Source: Alphaproteobacteria bacterium
GTDB taxonomy: Bacteria > Pseudomonadota > Alphaproteobacteria > Caulobacterales > Caulobacteraceae
Reading direction: 5' to 3'
Length of the DNA: 64,000 nt
NCBI GenBank assembly: GCA_025359785.1
Contig: JANYET010000035.1
Coordinates: forward strand, 1-64,000
Every line of letters begins with the position of its first letter. Position 1 is the first letter of the stretch. A program made the translations under genes and the position numbers. The notes beneath the pieces were generated by a model that had not been told where the DNA came from, did no database searches, and saw nothing but the letters and a program-made list of their open reading frames with translations. Below, piece after piece: positions 1-8,961 of the stretch.

Positions 1-18
1 TGCGGGCTGTGGCGCGAC

Positions 19-70
19 AGCCTTCGCGTTGGCGGGCTTGCCAGGCCGAAGCGCCGCAGGCGCGAAGGCT
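19..70. repeat. Inverted repeat beyond the tRNA 3' end
   Basis: AGCCTTCGCG at 19-28 and CGCGAAGGCT at 61-70 form a perfect 10-bp inverted repeat just past the 3' end of the split tRNA-Leu. It could form a stem in the tRNA trailer and act as a terminator, although no T-run follows on the minus strand. No gene is visible in 1-69. Confidence 0.5.
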
Positions 71-125
71 GGTGGGGACTCCGGGAGTCGAACCCGGACG
101 GATTACTCCGAGCGATTTTAAGTCG
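70..125 (-). pseudogene. 3' half of split host tRNA-Leu(UAA)
   Basis: Read on the minus strand this gives CTTAAAA (anticodon loop with anticodon UAA), the anticodon-stem strand TCGCT, a long class II variable arm, a CCGGG/CCCGG T-arm with TTCGACT loop, acceptor strand AGTCCCC, discriminator A and encoded CCA (70-72). It has no 5' half here. The matching half, starting GGGGACT, lies 26 kb away at 26192-26230. The two halves pair perfectly in the acceptor stem (GGGGACT with AGTCCCC) and anticodon stem (AGCGA with TCGCT). The gene has therefore been cut by integration and is presumably silent while the element is present. Confidence 0.93.
116..125. other. Left attachment core (att)
   Basis: TTTTAAGTCG is identical to 26192-26201 and in the same orientation. 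On the minus strand it is CGACTTAAAA, the 5' anticodon-stem end plus the full anticodon loop of tRNA-Leu(UAA). Sequence to the left belongs to the tRNA; sequence to the right is element DNA. Confidence 0.9.
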
Positions 126-351
126 GTTCAGGAAAACGTAAGTTCCTGATATTGCAACCGAAAATGTCTTTTGCTCGACTTTATGTGTAAGAGAATGTGT
201 AAGTTTTGGGGCTTGCTCCGCTGTGGATGGGTCGCCCCACGTCCGCGTGCGGTCGCCGACTAGGTCTCACCGATCCCGTAGCTCGACGCAAGCCTAGCGC
301 GCAATCCTTCCACAATCCTTTAGGGGCGCGGCGACGGCCGCGCCCTCCCTG
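126..351. other. Left end of element, candidate integrase arm sites
   Basis: No gene is seen here. Two copies of TGTGTAAG lie at 184-191 and 196-203, 12 bp apart. The same octamer occurs twice at the other end of the element (26096-26103 and 26107-26114), 11 bp apart and in the same orientation. Helically phased repeats near both ends of a tyrosine-recombinase element are typical of integrase arm-type binding sites; this role is inferred. Confidence 0.55.
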
Positions 352-708
352 TCAGCCGTACAGGTCGCGCTGCTCCCAGCGCGCCCACGCCACGCGCCAA
401 GACAGGCGATCCGAAAACTCGTTCAGCAGCGCTGACGTGAGCATCACGGGGCCGCCAGCTTCCTCGGCGTCTCCGGGCTCAAGGAACTCGGACCAGTAGC
501 CGTTTTCCCCCAAAGGAATTGGAGCGCCCGGCGGGTGCAGCACCTGAAGCTCAAGGTGAGAACAGGCGTCCTGAAATCCTCCGGATGCCAAGCCAAGCCA
601 GTCCGCCTCGTAGCTCACCAGAATGGTGATTTCATTCCAGACCAGCGCCTCTGTGCTGATGCACCGCTGCCAGGCGGTGAAGCCTTCTGCTGAGCTATGA
701 GAGGTCAT
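352..708 (-). CDS. Small element protein, paralogue of the 1005-1307 product
   Basis: A 118-aa protein of unknown function. The ATG at 708 is chosen because GAGGAGC precedes it at good spacing; an in-frame ATG at 723 lacks this. The protein resembles the 100-aa product at 1005-1307: both have a VSYEA(D/E)W motif near the N-terminus, a G-Y-x-S-x-F segment, then E-AGGPV in the middle, and a Trp/Arg-rich C-terminus. It has no signal peptide or membrane segment. A repeated leader (738-878) lies directly upstream. It may be a small regulator or anti-defence protein carried by such elements, but nothing shows the function. Confidence 0.6.
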   Translation of the reverse strand: MTSHSSAEGFTAWQRCISTEALVWNEITILVSYEADWLGLASGGFQDACSHLELQVLHPPGAPIPLGENGYWSEFLEPGDAEEAGGPVMLTSALLNEFSDRLSWRVAWARWEQRDLYG

Positions 709-737
709 GTGGAAGCTCCTCATTCCACCGCGAGACC

Positions 738-878
738 ATCCCGCGGCTTCATGGGGAGCCCTGGGATTGGGCCATTGAGCCGGCAGTCCACCTCGAGCGA
801 AGCGAGCCCGAAGGGAGCAAGCTGCACGGAGCGCGAAGCGCGTAGGAAGCGCAGCTGGGTTGACGGCCGGCGGGCCCG
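738..878 (-). repeat. Leader repeat copy 1
   Basis: This stretch shares blocks in the same order with 1719-1862 and, less fully, with 12958-13045. Shared blocks with copy 2 include CGCGGCTTCATGGGGAGCCC, AGCTGCACG and GCTGGGTTGAC. It contains several short GCGAAGCG-type inverted repeats able to form stems in minus-strand RNA. It sits immediately before the start codon at 708. The longest competing reading frames overlap in several frames and look spurious, so I treat it as a non-coding 5' leader. Confidence 0.6.
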
Positions 879-1004
879 GTCCACCCTTCCCTGGATGATG
901 CCGCGCACTGGTCTGTCGCCGGGTGAATGAGATTCTGAGATGGCCCCCCGCTGCGAGCCAAACCGTTCCCGCAGCGCCTTGCAGCCGAAGTCCGTGTCAT
1001 TTGA

Positions 1005-1307
1005 CTAGAAGAGCGAGCCTTGCCGCGCTGCCTCCATATGACTGCGCCATTCCTCGCTCGACGCTTCCTCCTCCAGCCAGGCACAAACATAGGCTACCGG
1101 CCCACCGGCGGCCTCGACCTCGCCCAGCGGCACGAAGTGCGAACGGTAGCCGGTCCTCGTGATCGGCAGCGGCGTTCGTTGGGTGGTCTCAACTTGCAGA
1201 TGGGCGATGCACCCACCGGTCCCGAACCACTCGGCCTCGTAGGAGACTGACAGGGCTATGCCCTGCCAGTCGATGGCGCTGCTGACGATATGGCGTTCCC
1301 TTTTCAT
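1005..1307 (-). CDS. Small element protein, paralogue of the 352-708 product
   Basis: A 100-aa hypothetical protein with the same layout as the 118-aa product at 352-708: WQGIALSVSYEAEWFG near the N-terminus, then G-Y-R-S-H-F and EAAGGPV. Its start codon lies 8 bp after the stop of the DUF3768 gene, so the two probably form one operon behind leader repeat copy 2. Duplication of a gene within a few hundred bases suggests local amplification of a useful accessory function, but no function can be assigned. Confidence 0.6.
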   Translation of the reverse strand: MKRERHIVSSAIDWQGIALSVSYEAEWFGTGGCIAHLQVETTQRTPLPITRTGYRSHFVPLGEVEAAGGPVAYVCAWLEEEASSEEWRSHMEAARQGSLF

Positions 1308-1315
1308 GGCTCGCC

Positions 1316-1693
1316 TCAGTATTCTGAGGCGAGCATGACGGTGAGGACGCGGTGCGTCAGGGCGGGGTCCGACGGGTCCTCGGAACCGTGCGACAGCGAC
1401 GGGTCATAGTAGTCGATCTTCCAGAAGAGGGTTTCGCCGCCAAGATTGAGCGAGCCGAAATCATGCTCGCCGTAAGGGTCGTTGCTGGCGGTGAAGTCAT
1501 TGAACCCGCGCACCGCGCAGACCGCCTGGGCCACGAAGTCCGCTCCGAGGGCCTGGACCCCATCGGTGAGCATCCACTGGCCGAGAGCCGATGTTCCTGA
1601 CATGCGCAGCGTGTCATTGAGCGTGCGCACCCGGTTGAGCCGGGCAGCGGGTGTGGGTTCGGGAAGCCCCGGTTGTGATTGATGCTGGGCCAT
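1316..1693 (-). CDS. DUF3768 family protein
   Basis: A 125-aa protein with the hallmark DUF3768 motifs: an LNDTLRMSG start, the NDPYGEHDFG centre, FWKIDYYD, then a DPSDPALTHR-VLTVMLASEY ending. The family is common on alphaproteobacterial plasmids and integrative elements, and its function is unknown. The ATG at 1693 is preceded by GGAAGGAGAACCACC, a strong ribosome site; the longer frame back to 1882 runs through the leader repeat and is rejected. It is the first gene of a pair with the 100-aa product downstream. Confidence 0.82.
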   Translation of the reverse strand: MAQHQSQPGLPEPTPAARLNRVRTLNDTLRMSGTSALGQWMLTDGVQALGADFVAQAVCAVRGFNDFTASNDPYGEHDFGSLNLGGETLFWKIDYYDPSLSHGSEDPSDPALTHRVLTVMLASEY

Positions 1694-1718
1694 GGTGGTT
1701 CTCCTTCCAAGTTGCCAC

Positions 1719-1862
1719 GGACCATTCCGCGGCTTCATGGGGAGCCCTTGGCGCGGGCCATCGAGGCGGCGGTCACACCCCGCGCGAAGCGTGCCCGCAG
1801 GGAGCGGAGCTGCACGAAGCCGAAGGCGAAGGAAGCGAGCTGGGTTGACCGTTGCCGGGCCT
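1719..1862 (-). repeat. Leader repeat copy 2
   Basis: Homologous to 738-878, and to 12958-13045 through AGCTGCAC, GAAGCGAGC and GTTGCCGGGCC. It precedes the DUF3768 gene. It could be a structured, regulatory 5' leader RNA on the minus strand. Confidence 0.6.
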
Positions 1863-2020
1863 GTGCCAGACCTGCTCACCAATAGAAGACGTGAGTGACC
1901 GGAGCGACCTGAAGACCAACTTCATGGCCTTGGGCAATGCCGACAACGACGGGGACGTTTCCTTCGCATCCCAATCGCCGAGACAGCCCGAGTTGTCTTG
2001 GGCCGCTGACAATTGGCGGG

Positions 2021-4699
2021 CTAGGAATACTGCTTGAGCAGGAAGTCGAGGGTCATGTTCTCGGCAATCGCGTCGTGGGGGATCAGGGCATATTGCCATG
2101 GCTTCCCGCCATAGGATCTCGCGTGCTCTGACGCCCAACCGCACCATTGGATGGCGACATCTCGCTTAGCCAGAACGTCCTTGTCCTGCATCTGCGTCGC
2201 CATTTTTGGCTCCAGCATCAGGATGCGATCTTCGGTTTCAGCGACAAAGTCCGGCTGATATTCGAGGTGGTCGTTGCCGCTGCGATAGAACATCTGAAAC
2301 TGCCCCTTCGCAGGACGCATCCATTTGAGCGACTCCCGCTCCAAGATGACAGACAGTTTGCGTTCCGAATCCGATTGGAACTTGGTCACGGTCGAAAGGC
2401 ACTTCGCGAAGCCACCGAACAGGTAGCGCGCCATGTTGCTCTTGTCGGCCGGCGCGACCCGATAGTCCAAGGGAGCTTCACGGAGCGCTGTGTAGGCGCT
2501 CTCACGTAGTTCCGTGAAGCCCTGCCTGACCTCGTGGTGATACTCCACGGTGTCGTCTTTCCAGAAATGGTCCTGCATCTGGGCGTGCACGGCGCGAGCG
2601 ATTTCCCGCTGGTGCAGCGCCAGCACTTGGCCGACTTCACTCTCCGGGAGATAGCCGAGCAGGTGGCTGACTACCTGTCCGGCCAGCTCGTAGAGCAAAT
2701 CGGCGTGGTCGTCGTAGGCGATGTCGGGGAAGTCGATGAGGCCGCTGACGACGTAGTCCTCCAGCCGTCGCTCCACGAGACTGCTTTGGGATAGTCCGAT
2801 GACGTCAACCTGGTCGGTGCGCAGGTGCTTGGCCCAAAGTTCAGCGCTGGGCGCTGGGTAGCGCATCCCCGCAAGGTCGAGAGTAAACGACTTAAACCCT
2901 GCCTTGACCTCCCCTTTTGGCATGACCGTGATGCGGGGGATGTCGATCGTGCGTTCGACCATGAGTTTTGCGGTAGCGGCGATGACGGCCGCCATGTCGG
3001 GCATCGGTTTGGCGAGGCCCTCCAATTCCAACTGGGCAGGCTGATACTGGGCTTGCACCTCGCGAACGACTTGCTCCTGCACGTCCGGGCGCGAGAGGTA
3101 GGAGACGCTCGGAACCTTGTCGGGCTCGCGCGCCAGTTTGCGGAAGGCGTCATACGCCAGGCGGGCGACGCGGAGGTCTTCTGGATCGGCAAAGGCCGGC
3201 GCTGGTGCTGGACCGGCAACCTCCGCGCCGCCTTCGCTCTGAGCTGTTTGAAGGCCCAGGCTGCCAAGGATCGTGGGCGCGGCGACGACCGTCACTGTCT
3301 TGCGTTCAAAGTCGCCGGCGTCGAGCACCAACTGCTTCAGGCGGATCGGCGAATTCGGGTTGTTCGCCTCGTCCACGATTTCCTGAAACCGGTCATGCGC
3401 GACAATGTTGAGCCGGTCGACAGAGGTCACGCCTGTTCGCTTGCCATAGGGAAGGCGCAGCCCTCGGCCGATACTTTGCTCGATGAGCGTTCGGGCATTG
3501 GCGGCGCGCAGCGGGATGATCGTGTAGAGGTTGGTTACGTCCCACCCCTCTTTCAGCATGTTGACGTGGATGACGATCTCAACGGGGTTGTCGTTCTGCT
3601 CAACGGTCAGCAGCTTTTCGACCGTCTCCTCCTCCTTCACGCTTGAATCCACCTGGATAACTTTGGCGGCGTAGCGGCCCTCGAAAAACGCATCGGACTG
3701 AATCAGCGCCGTCAGCTCGGCTGCATGGGTCGTGTCGCGGGCGATCACGAGGACGAACGGCTTGACGATCCGCTCACCGTTCTCACGGGCGTAGGTCTCA
3801 AGATCGACCTTGACGCTCTCGTGCAAGCGAACGCCGTCCTCCAGCTTCATAAGCTGAACAGCGTCGGGCGACTTGCCCGCCGGATTGAAGTCTTTGCGGG
3901 TGACGACGGCGGGCTCTTTGACGAACCCGTCTTCCATGGCGCGGGCGAGCGGGTAGTCGAAAATGACGTTACGAAAAGCCACCGGGCCACGCGGGCTTTC
4001 GACGAACGGGGTGGCGGTAAGTTCGAGGCCCAGAACCGGCTTCAATTCGTTGATGGCTCGCATTCCCGCCGTGGCGCGGTAGCGGTGCGATTCGTCCATC
4101 AACAGGACCAAGTCCGGCAAGCTCGCGAGATAGTCGAAGTAGCTCTCGCCGATCTCTTCACGGAAGGAGCGGATGCGCGGCGAACGCCCCCCGCGCACTT
4201 CCGACGAGATCTTCGCAATGTTGAAAATGTTGATGGTGGTTGGGAAGAGCTGGCCGCCCGATGCAATCTGGCGCTCGTAGGTTTCGCCGGTCGTCAGAAC
4301 GGGCGGCGAAATGGCGAACTCCGAGATACCCTTGAAAACGTACTTGGACGTGTTCGGCGTGAAGTCGGCGATCAGCTTGTTATAGATGGTCAGGTTGGGC
4401 GCCAGGACGAAGAAGTTGTCGATGCCGTGCGCGAGCTTCAGGTAGGCGATGAACGCCCCCATGAGCCGCGTCTTCCCGACGCCTGTCGCCAGCGCGAAAC
4501 AGAGCGACGGGAAGTCGCGTTCGAAGTCCTGAACCCCAGGGAACTCGCTCTTGATTATGTCGAGCGCGGCAGCCAGGTCGCCAGCCTTGGCCGGCGATAC
4601 GATCTCGGTCACGCGGTCCAGAATTTCGAGGCTGCGCCGCTGAGGCGGACGCAGACTCAAGCGGCTAGCGATGGCGTTCACATGACGAAAGTTGCTCAT
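2021..4699 (-). CDS. Type III restriction-like helicase-nuclease (Res)
   Basis: An 892-aa superfamily 2 helicase. ATGVGKT (Walker A) is at residues 71-77, a DESH Walker B at about 202-205, and LTATPF (motif III) follows; a GRGLRLPYG segment matches helicase motif VI. Near the C-terminus PD at 816-817 followed by EPK at 830-832 fits a PD-(D/E)xK nuclease. Together these match type III restriction Res subunits, which translocate on DNA and cut once they meet unmethylated sites. The start overlaps the stop of the methyltransferase gene by 4 bp (ATGA), indicating coupled translation with its Mod partner. It is the last gene of the operon that starts at 11813. Confidence 0.88.
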   Translation of the reverse strand: MSNFRHVNAIASRLSLRPPQRRSLEILDRVTEIVSPAKAGDLAAALDIIKSEFPGVQDFERDFPSLCFALATGVGKTRLMGAFIAYLKLAHGIDNFFVLAPNLTIYNKLIADFTPNTSKYVFKGISEFAISPPVLTTGETYERQIASGGQLFPTTINIFNIAKISSEVRGGRSPRIRSFREEIGESYFDYLASLPDLVLLMDESHRYRATAGMRAINELKPVLGLELTATPFVESPRGPVAFRNVIFDYPLARAMEDGFVKEPAVVTRKDFNPAGKSPDAVQLMKLEDGVRLHESVKVDLETYARENGERIVKPFVLVIARDTTHAAELTALIQSDAFFEGRYAAKVIQVDSSVKEEETVEKLLTVEQNDNPVEIVIHVNMLKEGWDVTNLYTIIPLRAANARTLIEQSIGRGLRLPYGKRTGVTSVDRLNIVAHDRFQEIVDEANNPNSPIRLKQLVLDAGDFERKTVTVVAAPTILGSLGLQTAQSEGGAEVAGPAPAPAFADPEDLRVARLAYDAFRKLAREPDKVPSVSYLSRPDVQEQVVREVQAQYQPAQLELEGLAKPMPDMAAVIAATAKLMVERTIDIPRITVMPKGEVKAGFKSFTLDLAGMRYPAPSAELWAKHLRTDQVDVIGLSQSSLVERRLEDYVVSGLIDFPDIAYDDHADLLYELAGQVVSHLLGYLPESEVGQVLALHQREIARAVHAQMQDHFWKDDTVEYHHEVRQGFTELRESAYTALREAPLDYRVAPADKSNMARYLFGGFAKCLSTVTKFQSDSERKLSVILERESLKWMRPAKGQFQMFYRSGNDHLEYQPDFVAETEDRILMLEPKMATQMQDKDVLAKRDVAIQWCGWASEHARSYGGKPWQYALIPHDAIAENMTLDFLLKQYS

Positions 4700-6453
4700 T
4701 GTGCATCCCCGTCATCGAACAAATCTGGAGGCCCCGCAGCGACTATGGGCGCTTCTGCCTGCGGAAGGTTGGCGACGTTCAAGCTGTAGTCGTCATGACC
4801 CCATTCGCAGCGAGCGCGGATATGGTTGGGTATCTTGCGTAGCGTCAGGTTGGGCCAGAGTTCAGCATTGCCCCGGAACGCCGAACAAAGAATCAAAAGC
4901 GAGCGACCTTCGCCGACGTCTTCGCTAAGCGCTGCGAGTTCCTCGGGTCCAAGCGATTGTGTAGTGACATAGAGGAAGTCTCGCTCAGACGAATGTCCCT
5001 GTTGCCAATACACGTCGAGGCTGGGCTCGTAGATGAATCCCTCCAGCTTGCACAAAGCCTGCGCCAGCATCGACGAATTATAATCCTTCGAGATAACCTC
5101 GCGACCCCACTTGTCCATTTCCAAGAGTGATGGCGCCAGCTCGTAGTAGCGGAATCCGCCGCCACCCTTCCAATCGACAGCCTTGCTGATACCGCCCTGA
5201 TCGGCACCGCCGATCACTTTCGTTAGTCGTGGCACAATGTGACTGGTGCAATGATCGCCAAGCTCGACCATGATCCAACGGCGGCCCAGCTTTTGGGCTA
5301 CCGCGCCTGTGGTCCCCGATCCCGCAAACGAGTCGAGCACCAGGTCTCCTGGATCGGTGCACATCTCGATCACGCGTTGCAAAAGAGCTTCGGGCTTTTT
5401 CCCTTTTGGGAATGCAACGCCGCCTTCTTCGCCAACACCGCCTGCCGTCTTTATGTCAGTCCAAAAGTCACCTGGATTGTAGGTGAGATACTTATCGGCA
5501 AATAGAAGCCTAATTCTTGGATCTCGGCTCGTGTGATCGAAGTTCGTTTTGAAGACGGACAACTTGCGGCGGGCCGATAAAACAGCGCTAATTTCATTGT
5601 CTGTGCGTGCGTTGAGTGCGCGCTCCTTTAGGCTTCCTGCGCCGACAGCCTGCACAATTCGCCAAGCATTTTGCCATTTCCAAGTGTCACGATCACCGGA
5701 AGCTATACTGTTGTCTCGGAAAAAACTCGACAGCGATACAATTTTTACTTCAGATAAAAGCCTATTGGCCTCAGCAACTGCGCGATTTTCCGACTCTTCG
5801 GCATCGAGCATCCCCTTGAGGATTTCTAAATTATCCTCTTCGATGCCCACCAAAACTTCTTTATATTCGTCGTTCCATGTTTCTCGCGGAATTCTGATGG
5901 GCCGCACTTTTGGTGAGCCGTCACCTTTATAGACGAGTATATATTCCTTCTGCTTGGGCATACGTTTCTCGGCGTGGGCCATCTTCACGCCGGTTGCCTC
6001 GCTCATTTTTACAGCAATAATATTTAGACGGTTACTACGCCCAAATATTTCGTCCAACAATACAGTCAAATAAGCGACTTCATTGTCATCGATCTGTACG
6101 AAAAATAGCCCGTCCGGGGAAAGAAGGCGCTTCAAGAGCTCCATCCGATCCCTCATCAATGATAGCCAAACCGAATGCTCAAGGCCATCGTCATAGTGCT
6201 CAAACGCACTTCCGGTATTGTAGGGCGGGTCGATATAAATGCACTTCACCTTCCCGGCGTAGTCTGCTTCCAACGCTTTAAGTGCGAGCAGATTGTCCCC
6301 GTGGATCAGCACATTGTCGAATATGTCATCGGGAGAGAGGCGTGCAGCGGCGTGGAAGCTCTTCTCGACATCCTCGATGAGAATGCGCGGCTCCAGGCGA
6401 GGGCGATTGCTCTTACCTACCCATGTCAGTTCGAGTTTCTGTTTCTTACTCAT
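4696..6453 (-). CDS. Type III-like adenine DNA methyltransferase (Mod)
   Basis: A 585-aa site-specific DNA methyltransferase. DPPYNTG at residues 75-81 is catalytic motif IV, and DSFAGSGTTG at 374-383 is the AdoMet-binding motif I. The order IV then I is that of beta-class enzymes such as type III Mod. The intervening region (about residues 114-334, DNA 5450-6110) should hold the target recognition domain and is clearly more AT-rich than the rest, suggesting replacement by recombination. Mod would give sequence specificity to the helicase-nuclease downstream, whose start overlaps this stop. The start codon lies 7 bp after the ATPase gene. Confidence 0.88.
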   Translation of the reverse strand: MSKKQKLELTWVGKSNRPRLEPRILIEDVEKSFHAAARLSPDDIFDNVLIHGDNLLALKALEADYAGKVKCIYIDPPYNTGSAFEHYDDGLEHSVWLSLMRDRMELLKRLLSPDGLFFVQIDDNEVAYLTVLLDEIFGRSNRLNIIAVKMSEATGVKMAHAEKRMPKQKEYILVYKGDGSPKVRPIRIPRETWNDEYKEVLVGIEEDNLEILKGMLDAEESENRAVAEANRLLSEVKIVSLSSFFRDNSIASGDRDTWKWQNAWRIVQAVGAGSLKERALNARTDNEISAVLSARRKLSVFKTNFDHTSRDPRIRLLFADKYLTYNPGDFWTDIKTAGGVGEEGGVAFPKGKKPEALLQRVIEMCTDPGDLVLDSFAGSGTTGAVAQKLGRRWIMVELGDHCTSHIVPRLTKVIGGADQGGISKAVDWKGGGGFRYYELAPSLLEMDKWGREVISKDYNSSMLAQALCKLEGFIYEPSLDVYWQQGHSSERDFLYVTTQSLGPEELAALSEDVGEGRSLLILCSAFRGNAELWPNLTLRKIPNHIRARCEWGHDDYSLNVANLPQAEAPIVAAGPPDLFDDGDAQ

Positions 6454-6460
6454 ACGCGGC

Positions 6461-8779
6461 CTAGCTAGGTTTCTTGAGTGGATGCAGACGGCGTGAATCG
6501 GCGCTGTTGCGCCAGTAGCTGCCGGATTTGTCGTTGTTCGGCCACCCGTGAAGCGGATGGATCAGTGCATCGACCAACTGCTCAACTTGCTTGGCAAAAC
6601 CCACCGCATCGCTGTCCAGAAGTTCGAACGAGATTTCCTTGAAGTGAGCACCAAAGATATTTCGCGCTTGGCCAATTTTCGCCAGCTCATCCAGGATTGG
6701 TTTTAGCGCGATTGTGTTCGATGGCGGGGCCGCAGGGTCGGCGATGCCGTCCCGAATTTCCACCTTTAGCGCGTCCCGCAGCTTGCCACTTATGGCGGGC
6801 AGCAGATCGCCCAAAGTGTAGGCCGCGCCGTGGCGACGGGGGACCGCGCATTCATATTTTTGGGTGAGGTAGTCCAGCGCCGCCTCGAGGATCACTCCCG
6901 CCTTGCTGCAAATCGCCTGCGGATCAACGGGCGAAGCGTTGAGAAGCAATTTGAGACGGTCGATCTCAGGCAACGAGCTGGTGAGACGAAGTCCATGGTC
7001 AATGCCCCATTTCGTCAGCTCAACGAACTGGCAGGGCTGGTCTGGCTTCAACGTCCCCCAGCGGAAGCGCTCCCGCCATGGGCGATAGTGGGTGGTTACG
7101 ATGGTATGGCGGAACTTGCTGCTCACCTCGTAGACCATGCCGATCACGCGCTCGACATGCGGCTCGTCTACGCTGCCCAGCACGTCGTCCAAAATCAGTA
7201 CCGTGTCATCCGGCCGGTCGCGCGCGGCCAACGCCAGGAACACGCAGAGGCCTAGCGTATCCAAATGAGATTGGCTGAAATAGGCCTGCGGCGGCGCATC
7301 CTGGCCGGCGAACTTGGCCATCAACTCCATTGAGGCGCGCTTGGCAGGATCGAGTGGGAGCGCAATCGCGTCCAAGCCCTCGCCTGGGTGAACGGCCTCA
7401 TAGAGCTTGCCCACGTCCTGGGCTATTTCCGAAATGATGCCGTCCGTGAACTTCTGGCGTTCCTCCATGCACTGCGTCAGAGCGAGGTCGACCTTGGGCG
7501 TCAACGCCGCGAGATCCTTGCGGCGAGTGACATTGGACTCGTAGCGTTCAGCGGCGCTCTTCAAGGCCGCGATGAATTTCGATTCTTCGTGCCAGGAGGC
7601 TTCGACCGCGGGCCAAGACGCCGCGACATCGGCGTTGTCCGCTAGCCATTCGGTGAGCTTGGCAGGATCGGCTTGCTGCGCGGGCGGGAGTTTGACTTCA
7701 GCCTTCCAGGTATGCGCCGTCTGGGCAGTAGCAAATGCAGCAGCTGCCTTCAGATAGTCCGCCTCGGTCCTCGTTGCCGCGCCTTCTGCGCTGCCTAGCG
7801 CAGCCTGGGCGGTCTTCTTGGTCGCGTCGGCGGTTTTGAGGGACGCGAGATTCTTGAGCCGCTCTCCGATTGAATCCGCCAAGCCAGCCATGTTCTCTTC
7901 GCTGCCGCAGAGTGGGCATTCGGCGGCGTCTGGATGCGCGTGCAGATACTCGCGGCCGGTCTCAAGAACGGCCAGCGCCTCCCCAGCGCCCTCGGTCGCC
8001 ACCGCGATTGCGTCGGTCAAAGCTTTTTCTGCCGCCGCTAGAGACCCCTTCGCGGCAACGACTGCGGCCTGACCAGTCGCAAACTTCTCTGGAAACGGCT
8101 TGAGGGCTTCAAACGTCGTCCGCAGTTTACCGATCGCTGCGATGTCGGCGGCCAAATCTGCCACGGGCTCTGCAAGCTTCTGCTTTGCCCATGTGACAGG
8201 GTTGAGGCTGGCGGGTTTGCCTGCCGCTTCGTAGAAGCCCTGCAAGGCTGCCAGGTTTTCGTTCTCGGCGTCCTGGGCCTGTTGTTTCTCGGTTGCGAGC
8301 GATTTTCCGAGCTGCCGAAGCGTCTCCTCGGAGCGCTCGATTGCTTCGATGTCGATGAAGCGCTTTATCTTTTCGTAGCGCGCCGCCGGTTGGGCTTGGA
8401 TCAGTTCCAGAATTTGGCGCTGGCGTAGCAGTTCGATGCGCGGTCGCGCCGTCTCCGGTGAAACGGACACCTTCTTGTTGACGATCTTGCCGGTGCATTT
8501 GGCAGCGCTGGTTTCCAACTCTACGTGCACTGCGGAAGCGGGCTTTCCAGCGGTGGGCCAGAACTTGTCCAGCCCCTTACCCATGCCTCGGTCTTCAATC
8601 GAGCCGACCTTGTCAGACGCGAGAAACTCGAATGCGTCGCAGATGGTCGTCTTGCCGGTGCCGTTCTCGCCGTAAATAAGCGTGAGCTTCTTGCCCTTCT
8701 CGAAGTCGAGATTGAACGTCGCGGCAGACCCGCGAAAGGCTGTCAGCTTTAGGGATTTCAAGGTCGCGGGAGCAGTCAT
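6461..8779 (-). CDS. SMC/RloC-like ATPase with zinc hook
   Basis: A 772-aa AAA-type ATPase of the ABC/SMC class. GENGTGKTT (Walker A) is at residues 37-45. A CPLCG half zinc-hook lies near residue 290 within Ala-rich, coiled-coil-like stretches. Near the C-terminal third are a SQSHLDTLGL signature-like stretch and the Walker B segment LILDDVLGSVD. This is the layout of Rad50, RecF and RloC-like proteins that sense DNA ends or damage. RloC itself carries an anticodon nuclease; I see no clear equivalent here. The start overlaps the small gene upstream (ATGA) and the methyltransferase follows at 7 bp, so it belongs to the restriction-like operon. Confidence 0.82.
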   Translation of the reverse strand: MTAPATLKSLKLTAFRGSAATFNLDFEKGKKLTLIYGENGTGKTTICDAFEFLASDKVGSIEDRGMGKGLDKFWPTAGKPASAVHVELETSAAKCTGKIVNKKVSVSPETARPRIELLRQRQILELIQAQPAARYEKIKRFIDIEAIERSEETLRQLGKSLATEKQQAQDAENENLAALQGFYEAAGKPASLNPVTWAKQKLAEPVADLAADIAAIGKLRTTFEALKPFPEKFATGQAAVVAAKGSLAAAEKALTDAIAVATEGAGEALAVLETGREYLHAHPDAAECPLCGSEENMAGLADSIGERLKNLASLKTADATKKTAQAALGSAEGAATRTEADYLKAAAAFATAQTAHTWKAEVKLPPAQQADPAKLTEWLADNADVAASWPAVEASWHEESKFIAALKSAAERYESNVTRRKDLAALTPKVDLALTQCMEERQKFTDGIISEIAQDVGKLYEAVHPGEGLDAIALPLDPAKRASMELMAKFAGQDAPPQAYFSQSHLDTLGLCVFLALAARDRPDDTVLILDDVLGSVDEPHVERVIGMVYEVSSKFRHTIVTTHYRPWRERFRWGTLKPDQPCQFVELTKWGIDHGLRLTSSLPEIDRLKLLLNASPVDPQAICSKAGVILEAALDYLTQKYECAVPRRHGAAYTLGDLLPAISGKLRDALKVEIRDGIADPAAPPSNTIALKPILDELAKIGQARNIFGAHFKEISFELLDSDAVGFAKQVEQLVDALIHPLHGWPNNDKSGSYWRNSADSRRLHPLKKPS

Positions 8780-8961
8780 GACTTGCTCGCTTTCATCGAC
8801 GCGAGGTCGATTTCACTCTTCCAGTCTTCACCCTTCATGGAGCCACCGGCGAGCTTCGCGATGAGTGCATCGCGCTTGTCTGCGCGCAGCAGGCCCGACT
8901 GGATCAAGCGATCCACCGTGATTGCCGCGAGCTTATCGGAAGGACTGCCACTGTCGCTCAT
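8776..8961 (-). CDS. Small operon protein between SNF2 and ATPase genes
   Basis: A 61-aa protein of unknown function. ATG at 8961 is chosen over ATG at 8973 because AGGTGGAGG lies at correct spacing and because this ATG overlaps the helicase stop (ATGA). Its own stop overlaps the ATPase start the same way. The sequence has a helical, charged middle with an LIQSGLLRADKRDALIAKL stretch. Because it is translationally coupled on both sides it is probably a real subunit or adaptor rather than noise. No homologue is recognised. Confidence 0.68.
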   Translation of the reverse strand: MSDSGSPSDKLAAITVDRLIQSGLLRADKRDALIAKLAGGSMKGEDWKSEIDLASMKASKS

